Shown here in pieces: positions 1-5,027 of a DNA stretch of 5,027 nt. The number at the start of each line of letters is the position of its first letter. Positions within the stretch are counted from its first letter, which is position 1. Under the pieces are notes generated by a model. The model was not told where the DNA came from. It saw only the letters and a program-made list of their open reading frames with translations, and searched no databases. The stretch covers positions 1-5,027 of the forward strand of contig CAIYTJ010000142.1 of assembly GCA_903929065.1 (NCBI GenBank), given 5' to 3'. Origin of the DNA: an uncultured Bacteroidales bacterium. Its GTDB lineage: Bacteria > Bacteroidota > Bacteroidia > Bacteroidales > Paludibacteraceae. Made by a program: the position numbers and the translations under genes.

Positions 1-390
1 AACTATAATCAATCACATATAATTATTGCATCTCACTCTCATTTTTTAATATCTGATTTAGAAGGTGATAGTTCTAAAGTTATAGGATTAACAAATTCTA
101 AAAAACTTGAAACTGTTCAATTTGATAAACAATTAGATACTTTTGGTTGGTCTGCAGAGGAAGTTTTATTAAAAGTATTTAATGTAACTACATCTCGAAA
201 CTATTTTGTAGCAGAAAAATTAGGTTTAATACTTGACTTTATCGCAAGTGAAGATTCAACTAATGAATTGATTAGGGATAAGTTTTATGAATTGGAACTA
301 GATAAAATAAATGGATTAACTGATGAAGATCCTATGAAAACAGTTTTTGATACTATAATAACTGAATATGTTAACGAAAAATCTAAATAA
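1..390 (+). CDS. AAA/ABC-type ATPase, C-terminal fragment (5' end outside window)
   Basis: Open from the left edge in frame 1 to TAA at 388-390, giving 129 residues of the C-terminus. The segment IIIASHSHFLISDL (fragment residues 7-20) is the last strand of a P-loop ATPase core followed by its H-loop; H12 (bases 34-36) sits where SMC/ABC-like ATPases have the histidine that contacts the ATP gamma-phosphate. The Walker A, signature and Walker B motifs must lie upstream, outside the window. The rest is a helical tail with a TFGWSAEEVL segment (about residues 51-60) and an acidic end, a layout I associate with defence ATPases encoded next to HNH nucleases. It overlaps the HNH gene by 23 bases, so the two are probably made together and may form a complex, as PtuA does with PtuB in Septu. 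The ATPase family is well supported; the assignment to Septu is inference, because the diagnostic N-terminal part is missing. Confidence 0.8.
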   Translation, partial: NYNQSHIIIASHSHFLISDLEGDSSKVIGLTNSKKLETVQFDKQLDTFGWSAEEVLLKVFNVTTSRNYFVAEKLGLILDFIASEDSTNELIRDKFYELELDKINGLTDEDPMKTVFDTIITEYVNEKSK

Positions 391-1045
391 AGTTTTTGAT
401 TATACATTAAAGGGTAAAACTTACATTCCAAAGAGAATAGAATTCCGGTTGATTTATAATAAAAATATCAAAAAAAGTGATTGGAATAATTCTAATTTTA
501 AAGTGTATAGACAAGAACTTAAATTAAAACATTATTTTGGTCAATCAATGAGATGTGCATATTGTCGAGTACAATTACGTGCAGATGCCTATTGGGAGGA
601 TTTAGACCATATAGTTTCACAAAACGATAAAGGAAGTTGGATATTTTATCCTAAAAATTTAATTGTGACATGTGAACCTTGTAATAGATTAAAAAATGCA
701 AATCTAACATTAGCAAATCCAAAAGCAGATAGATTTCCACTATTTTCAAATGGATTCAATATTTTTAATCCTCATTTTGATAGATGGTCAGATCATTTTG
801 AAATAATCAATGGAATTTTTCTTAAAGGAAAACAAAACACAAAAGGACCTGCGACATATGAACATTGTCATCTTTATAGGTCAGATGTAATAATTTATTA
901 TGTAGATCAACAAAGGATATGGAATGTTTTAACCATGAGAAGGTTAACCCATAAATTGAAAGACTCAATTAAAGGGTCAAATGAAGAAATTCATATTCTA
1001 AAAGCTATCAATCACTTAATTCAAAGGAAAAAATATAATTTATGA
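368..1045 (+). CDS. HNH endonuclease, partner of the upstream ATPase (Septu PtuB-like organisation)
   Basis: 225 residues. A complete zinc-stabilised HNH fold is visible: C63-x2-C66 and C102-x2-C105 are the expected zinc ligands, D80-H81 (in DLDHI) supplies the first catalytic histidine, N97 lies in the PKNLIVTC strand, and CNRLK (105-109) is the usual closing element. It should cut DNA using a metal ion at H81; this is family knowledge. After the HNH core comes a NPHFDRWSDHF segment (134-144) and a GPATYEH segment (160-166), resembling the extension of many stand-alone HNH proteins. Residues 1-60 are basic, match nothing I know, and may bind the partner or DNA. The start at 368 is the only ATG that keeps the domain whole: an in-frame TAA lies at 359-361 and the next Met is residue 61. 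No Shine-Dalgarno is seen, so translation probably depends on coupling to the overlapping ATPase gene. The stop overlaps the hsdM start. A role as toxic antiphage effector is inferred from context. Confidence 0.9.
   Translation: MLTKNLNKVFDYTLKGKTYIPKRIEFRLIYNKNIKKSDWNNSNFKVYRQELKLKHYFGQSMRCAYCRVQLRADAYWEDLDHIVSQNDKGSWIFYPKNLIVTCEPCNRLKNANLTLANPKADRFPLFSNGFNIFNPHFDRWSDHFEIINGIFLKGKQNTKGPATYEHCHLYRSDVIIYYVDQQRIWNVLTMRRLTHKLKDSIKGSNEEIHILKAINHLIQRKKYNL
1023..1045 (+). promoter_or_regulatory. HNH/hsdM junction: ATGA stop-start overlap with weak upstream AAAGGA
   Basis: The HNH stop TGA (1043-1045) and the hsdM start ATG (1042-1044) share bases in an ATGA, a common sign of translational coupling by terminating and re-initiating ribosomes. 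The only Shine-Dalgarno-like sequence is AAAGGA at 1023-1028, whose GG lies 14 bases from the ATG. That is further than usual, so re-initiation or an A-rich Bacteroidota-type leader is the more likely mechanism. HsdM output would then depend on translation of the nuclease gene. Confidence 0.65.
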
Positions 1046-2526
1046 GCAGCAACACATCCTCTATAGTTTCCAAAGTATGGTCATTCTGTAATCCGCTACG
1101 CGATGTGGGCGTGGGTTATGGCGATTACCTGGAGCAACTTACTTATCTGCTGTTTTTGAAAATGGCAGACGAATACAGCAAGCCACCTTATAACCGTGCG
1201 CTGAATATCCCTAAGGAATATAACTGGGAAAGTTTGACGGGTATAAAAGGTGCAGAACTTGAAATCCATTATGTAAATCTTCTACGGGAGTTAAGCACTG
1301 AAAAAGGCATATTGGGGCAGATATTTACCAAGAGTCAGAACAAGATACAAGACCCTGCCATGCTGGCAAAAATCATAGATATGATTAACAGCGAGCAATG
1401 GCTGGTCATGGGGGCCGATGTAAAAGGAGATATCTACGAAAAGCTGTTGGAGCAAAATGCACAGGACGTGAAGAGTGGAGCAGGTCAGTATTTTACACCA
1501 CGTCCGCTTATACGTGCTATGGTAGAATGTATACAGCCACAACCCATGAAAACCATTGCCGATCCGGCATGTGGAACCGGTGGTTTCTTTTTGGCTGCTT
1601 ATGATTATCTGGTGGCAAACAATAAACTGGATAAAGACCAGAATAAGTTTATCAAACTCGAAACCTTTTACGGTAACGAAATTGTAGCCAGTACCCGTCG
1701 GTTGGCATTGATGAATATGTTCCTACACAATATCGGTGATATCGACAGTGATAACTTTATTTCGCCAGCCGATGCATTGATAGCCGCTTCGCCAACTACC
1801 TACGATTATGTATTGGCAAATCCGCCTTTCGGTAAAAAGAGCAGCCAAACATTTACAAATGAAGAAGGCGAACAGGAAAAAGACGATTTGACCTACAATC
1901 GTCAGGATTTCTGGGCTACCACCAGCAACAAACAGTTGAACTTTGTACAGCATATCCGTTCCATGTTGAAGACAACCGGAATGGCTGCTGTTGTTGTGCC
2001 TGATAATGTATTATTCGAAGGTGGTGCAGGTGAGACAGTCCGCAAGAAATTGTTGGAGACAACAGATTTGCATACAATTCTACGTTTACCGACCGGTATC
2101 TTTTATGCAAATGGTGTAAAGGCGAATGTTATCTTCTTTGATAACAAACCCGCCAGCAAAACTCCGTGGACAAAAGAAATATGGGTATATGATTACCGCA
2201 CCAATGTGCATCATACCTTGAAAAAGAATCCACTAAACATTGATGTATTACAGGATTTTATTGCGTGTTATAATCCTTCAAACAGATTTAAACGCTCGGA
2301 AACCTACAATGCAGAAACGAATCCCGAAGGAAAATGGCGTAAGTTTACTTATGATGAAATCATTGCTCGTGATAAAACAAGTTTGGACATCAGCTGGCTA
2401 AAAGACAAATCATTGGCAGATCTTGATAACTTGCCCGATCCTGAAGATTTAGCTACAGATATTATCGAAAACCTTGAAGCTGGCTTGGCAAGTTTCAGAG
2501 AAATAATGGTGAAGCTGGGGAAATAA
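1042..2526 (+). CDS. hsdM: Type I restriction-modification system methyltransferase subunit HsdM
   Basis: 494 residues, close to the usual 480-530 of HsdM, and apparently complete. Residues about 7-140 are the N-terminal helical HsdM domain (start of it: WSFCNPLRDVGVGYGDYLEQ). GQYFTPRPLI (148-157) opens the N6-adenine methyltransferase domain. DPACGTGGF (174-182) is motif I, which binds S-adenosylmethionine, and NPPF (260-263) is catalytic motif IV, typical of N6-adenine methylases. Both are intact, so the enzyme should be active. HsdM carries no target recognition domain; it works as an M2S complex with HsdS and, with HsdR, forms the restriction enzyme. Neither hsdS nor hsdR is visible, and they may lie to the right. 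The start at 1042 overlaps the HNH stop and gives the expected N-terminus. Hand counts of GC are 28/60 at 1501-1560 and 29/60 at 1561-1620, against 14/60 and 17/60 in sampled HNH lines, so the gene has a different composition from both neighbours. Confidence 0.96.
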   Translation: MSSNTSSIVSKVWSFCNPLRDVGVGYGDYLEQLTYLLFLKMADEYSKPPYNRALNIPKEYNWESLTGIKGAELEIHYVNLLRELSTEKGILGQIFTKSQNKIQDPAMLAKIIDMINSEQWLVMGADVKGDIYEKLLEQNAQDVKSGAGQYFTPRPLIRAMVECIQPQPMKTIADPACGTGGFFLAAYDYLVANNKLDKDQNKFIKLETFYGNEIVASTRRLALMNMFLHNIGDIDSDNFISPADALIAASPTTYDYVLANPPFGKKSSQTFTNEEGEQEKDDLTYNRQDFWATTSNKQLNFVQHIRSMLKTTGMAAVVVPDNVLFEGGAGETVRKKLLETTDLHTILRLPTGIFYANGVKANVIFFDNKPASKTPWTKEIWVYDYRTNVHHTLKKNPLNIDVLQDFIACYNPSNRFKRSETYNAETNPEGKWRKFTYDEIIARDKTSLDISWLKDKSLADLDNLPDPEDLATDIIENLEAGLASFREIMVKLGK

Positions 2527-2657
2527 AACAAATTAAAATAGTAAATCTTCCATTCATACTGTAAGAATCTATATATCATAGTCCAAACTTTTGATAAATA
2601 GATTTTTAATTCTTAAAACTGAGAAAACACATTTCAAATCCCTGAAAAAAGAAGATA
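2527..2657. other. AT-rich intergenic gap between hsdM and the DUF4011 helicase gene
   Basis: 131 non-coding bases, the only real gap in the window. I see no strong rho-independent terminator (no GC-rich stem followed by a T run) and no good match to the Bacteroidota -33/-7 promoter. The closest -7-like sequence is AACTTTTG at 2586-2593, one mismatch from TAnnTTTG and without a matching -33 element. The stretch before the next gene (2644-2657) is purine-rich but has no true Shine-Dalgarno. The gap suggests that the helicase gene may be transcribed or regulated partly apart from hsdM, but the sequence does not prove it. Confidence 0.6.
2604..2618. repeat. Small A/T-only inverted repeat in the intergenic gap
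   Basis: TTTTAA (2604-2609), loop TTC, then TTAAAA (2613-2618) form a perfect 6-base-arm palindrome, with an extra T before the left arm. An all-A/T stem this short is a weak hairpin and can arise by chance in DNA this AT-rich. It could be a weak operator or part of the 5' leader of the helicase mRNA, 39 bases before its start codon. No function can be assigned from sequence. Confidence 0.35.
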
Positions 2658-5027
2658 ATGACAAAAATAGAATCAAAAATAGAAATATGGAAGAAACGTC
2701 TTCTTGATTTAGGAAAACGAAATAGATTAATAAATTTTAAAGAGACCAAGAGATCAAATGTTACTATTTTGTCTCCAGATTATAACCAATTATTTGATTT
2801 ATTGGTTATAAACGAAAAAGGATTGAAATTTCCATATGCAAAGAAAATCAAAATCGATGATGATGGAGAAGAATTATACGATACAGTAATTGAAGGAGAT
2901 TTAGAAACAAAGCAAACATTAGTTGAATTACAAAAGACACTTAAAGTTTTACGTGCAAGAGCTAAAATGTCCATCGAGGAACAAGGGATAAATACGCTTT
3001 ATCTTTCATTTGGCATGTTAAAGTGGACTGAATCTGTTGATTCAAACCTAGAAATTACTTCACCAATTATTCTTGTTCCAGTATCACTAACAATTGAATC
3101 AATTTCCTCTCCCTATATTCTTCAGCTTCATGAAGATGAAATTCTAGTGAATCCTACGTTGACGTTTAAGCTTGAAAATGATTTTGGCATAAAATTACCT
3201 GAGTTCGATAGCAACGAGAGTAATATTATGAAATATCTGAAAAGTATTAGCAAGCTGATTGATAACGAAACTTGGAAAGTAACAGGAGATGTCAATCTAT
3301 CGTTATTATCGTTCTTGAAAATCAATATGTACAAGGATTTAGAACGAAACAAAGACAAAATAACTAATAATAAAATCATATCGGCAATTGCAGGTGAAAT
3401 TGATAGCATATTCTTTCCAAGTGAGTATAACAATTTTGATCATGATAAGCGAATACGTCCAATAGATACTTTTCAGGTTGTTGATGCAGATTCAAGTCAG
3501 CAAGATGCTATATTGTTATCGAAAAATCAAGTTAGCTTTGTTTTACAAGGACCTCCGGGAACTGGAAAAAGTCAAACTATTACAAATATAATTTCTGAAG
3601 CGCTAGCTGATGGAAAAAAGGTATTATTTGTTTCTGAAAAAATGGCTGCTTTACAAGTAGTACATAGAAGACTTGAACAAGTTGGATTAAGTAACTTTTG
3701 CTTAACGCTTCATAGTCATAAAGCAAATAAGAAAGAGATATTGAAAGATTTGGAGAATTCTCTCAATATGGATAAAACCAGAGTAAAGGACGAGGTACTT
3801 TATCAATTAAATTTATTACAAAGTAAAAGAGAGAAGCTCAATGAATATCACACTGAACTTCATACAGTTAATCAGCCTTTAGGGAAGACTATTTACGAGA
3901 TTAATGGTATATTAGCTTCATTAAACCATGTGCCCGAAATAATTTTTGGAATAAATAATGTTGAACTGACCACACCCGACCAATTGAATGAGAGGAAGTA
4001 CTTACTTGACGAATTTTCAAAAACGTTGGGCAAGATGAGCGAAGATTACACCTCAAACGTTTGGTATAATGCTTCAATTAATTTACTAACATATGAATTA
4101 AGACATGATATTGATGCTAATTTGAAAGTACTGATTCCTCAATTACTTGAATTAACAAATATATTCTCGCAAAATACAGATTCATTTGAACTACATTTAG
4201 TTCCTACAATCAATCATGTTGATGATTTAATAGAGATTCTTAGGACATCAGGCAATTCTCCTCAAATTCCATACCATTGGATTAGTGAAAATAATATTTC
4301 AAATCTTATTATTCAAGCAGAAGAATATCAAAAAATTTCAAATGAATATCAAGTAATTTCAGAAAAACTATCGGACGAATATCAGAAGAATGTCTTTGAA
4401 ATAGATGCCAAATTATTAAAAACTGAAGTTCTTGAAAACATCAGACTCTTACATGATTCATTAAATGTCAGAAATTACAGCAGCAATTCTGAAATAGTAA
4501 CCAACATTGACAACATCTACCTAGAAGCTCTGTATTTGTCCACAACAATCAAAAAAATAAAAGAAACAATTAATGATTTATCTACTTCTCTTGAAATATA
4601 TGAACCAGAAGCATTTTCTACTATTACGAACTACTCTAACCTACTCAAACTTATAGTTCAGAGACCCCGGCCTACTGAGGTCTGGTTTGACAAAAGCAAA
4701 GAATTGGCACTGACTACTTTAGTTTCAGATGCTAACTCAACCTATATTCAAATACGCGATTTAAAAGCTGAACTATTAAGTCAGTATGAAAAAGAGGTTT
4801 TAAATATTGATTATAACAATATTCTCATAAAATTCAGAACAGAATACCGTTCAATTTTTCATGTCTTCAATTCACAATATCATAAAGATAAAAAACTAAT
4901 ACAAGGTTTTGCAATACATTCTACTAAAATTACAGATTCGTCAATAATTGAATTATTGATTAAAATTAAATCTTTAGCAGAAAAAACAGAGTGGATAGAA
5001 AGTAATATTGATAAGTTTAATGACTAT
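2658..5027 (+). CDS. Giant DUF4011-domain SF1 helicase, N-terminal 790 residues (3' end outside window)
   Basis: Open from ATG 2658 to the right edge with no stop: exactly 790 codons are visible. An in-frame TGA at 2643-2645 makes 2658 the first possible start. Residues about 8-200 match DUF4011: a WKKRLLDLGKRNRLINF opening (11-27), the EEQGINTLYLSFGMLKW segment (107-123) and a hydrophobic SPIILVPV strand (135-142). A superfamily 1 helicase core follows: DSSQQ (278-282) as Q-motif, GPPGTGKS (298-305) as Walker A, motif Ia-like VLFVSEKMAAL (322-332), then LHSHKANK (351-358), typical of this family. Residues about 360-790 are a long, mostly helical insertion before motif II, including FRTEYRSIF (726-734), which I recall as conserved in relatives. 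Walker B and later helicase motifs must lie beyond the window. Family members commonly run well over 1,400 residues and often end in a Vsr/REase-like nuclease and DUF3320; whether this one does cannot be seen. Expected role: ATP-driven nucleic-acid translocase or nuclease in defence. GC is low (13/60 at 4801-4860), unlike hsdM. Confidence 0.9.
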   Translation, partial: MTKIESKIEIWKKRLLDLGKRNRLINFKETKRSNVTILSPDYNQLFDLLVINEKGLKFPYAKKIKIDDDGEELYDTVIEGDLETKQTLVELQKTLKVLRARAKMSIEEQGINTLYLSFGMLKWTESVDSNLEITSPIILVPVSLTIESISSPYILQLHEDEILVNPTLTFKLENDFGIKLPEFDSNESNIMKYLKSISKLIDNETWKVTGDVNLSLLSFLKINMYKDLERNKDKITNNKIISAIAGEIDSIFFPSEYNNFDHDKRIRPIDTFQVVDADSSQQDAILLSKNQVSFVLQGPPGTGKSQTITNIISEALADGKKVLFVSEKMAALQVVHRRLEQVGLSNFCLTLHSHKANKKEILKDLENSLNMDKTRVKDEVLYQLNLLQSKREKLNEYHTELHTVNQPLGKTIYEINGILASLNHVPEIIFGINNVELTTPDQLNERKYLLDEFSKTLGKMSEDYTSNVWYNASINLLTYELRHDIDANLKVLIPQLLELTNIFSQNTDSFELHLVPTINHVDDLIEILRTSGNSPQIPYHWISENNISNLIIQAEEYQKISNEYQVISEKLSDEYQKNVFEIDAKLLKTEVLENIRLLHDSLNVRNYSSNSEIVTNIDNIYLEALYLSTTIKKIKETINDLSTSLEIYEPEAFSTITNYSNLLKLIVQRPRPTEVWFDKSKELALTTLVSDANSTYIQIRDLKAELLSQYEKEVLNIDYNNILIKFRTEYRSIFHVFNSQYHKDKKLIQGFAIHSTKITDSSIIELLIKIKSLAEKTEWIESNIDKFNDY

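Noticed and set aside
2461..2530. Possible truncation or frameshift at the hsdM C-terminus
   Set aside because: The protein ends with a normal HsdM-like helix (FREIMVKLGK) at a family-typical length of 494 residues, so the stop looks natural.
1291..2579. Several open frames within or opposite hsdM (- strand 1291-1542, 1723-1953, 1916-2110, 2349-2579; + strand 1398-1604)
   Set aside because: They lie almost wholly inside a well-conserved hsdM, have no recognisable domain, and show low-complexity or Cys/Trp-rich translations typical of shadow frames.
2586..2593. Bacteroidota -7 promoter-like sequence AACTTTTG
   Set aside because: One mismatch to TAnnTTTG and no TTTG-like -33 element about 20 bases upstream; in DNA this AT-rich the match is not meaningful by itself.
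2780..3433. Antisense open frames at 2780-2974 and 3128-3433
   Set aside because: Both are opposite the DUF4011 coding region. Their Ser/Leu/Ile-rich translations mirror the Lys/Asp/Glu-rich sense codons and are not real membrane proteins.
4660..4690. GC-rich patch (cagagaccccggcctactgaggtctgg) that could be a hairpin or a terminator
   Set aside because: A GACC/GGTC-type pairing is possible, but it sits inside a continuous, conserved-looking reading frame (QRPRPTEVWF) with no T run after it, so it is best read as coding sequence.

Overview
The window holds part of a bacterial defence (restriction-type) locus. All genes are on the + strand: the 3' end of an SMC/ABC-like ATPase gene, an HNH endonuclease gene, a complete type I DNA methyltransferase subunit gene (hsdM), and, after a 131-base gap, the first 790 codons of a very large DUF4011/SF1-helicase gene that runs off the right edge. 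No RNA genes, CRISPR array, insertion sequence or origin was found. The host is probably a member of the Bacteroidota. This is an inference from the low GC, the A-rich leaders with almost no Shine-Dalgarno signal, and the general look of the proteins; no marker gene is present to confirm it.

Layout. Bases 1-390 encode the last 129 residues of an ATPase that retains the histidine switch (H-loop). The HNH gene (368-1045) overlaps it by 23 bases. The HNH stop codon overlaps the hsdM start in an ATGA (1042-1045), so ATPase, HNH and HsdM look like one translationally coupled operon. hsdM ends at 2526. The gap 2527-2657 is AT-rich and has a small A/T-only palindrome. The DUF4011-helicase gene opens at 2658 and has no stop before 5027.

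How the genes may work together. HsdM is the modification subunit of a type I restriction-modification system; it needs a specificity subunit (HsdS), which is not in view. The ATPase-HNH pair has the general architecture of Septu-like (PtuA/PtuB-type) modules, in which an ATPase is paired with an HNH nuclease. The DUF4011 helicase belongs to a family of giant proteins that often carry a Vsr/REase-like nuclease at the far C-terminus and occur in defence islands. Two readings fit. In one, a type I R-M operon has taken up accessory antiphage genes on both sides of hsdM. In the other, the methyltransferase serves as the self-marking part of a larger multi-gene system. A marked change in base composition exactly at the hsdM start supports a mosaic origin.
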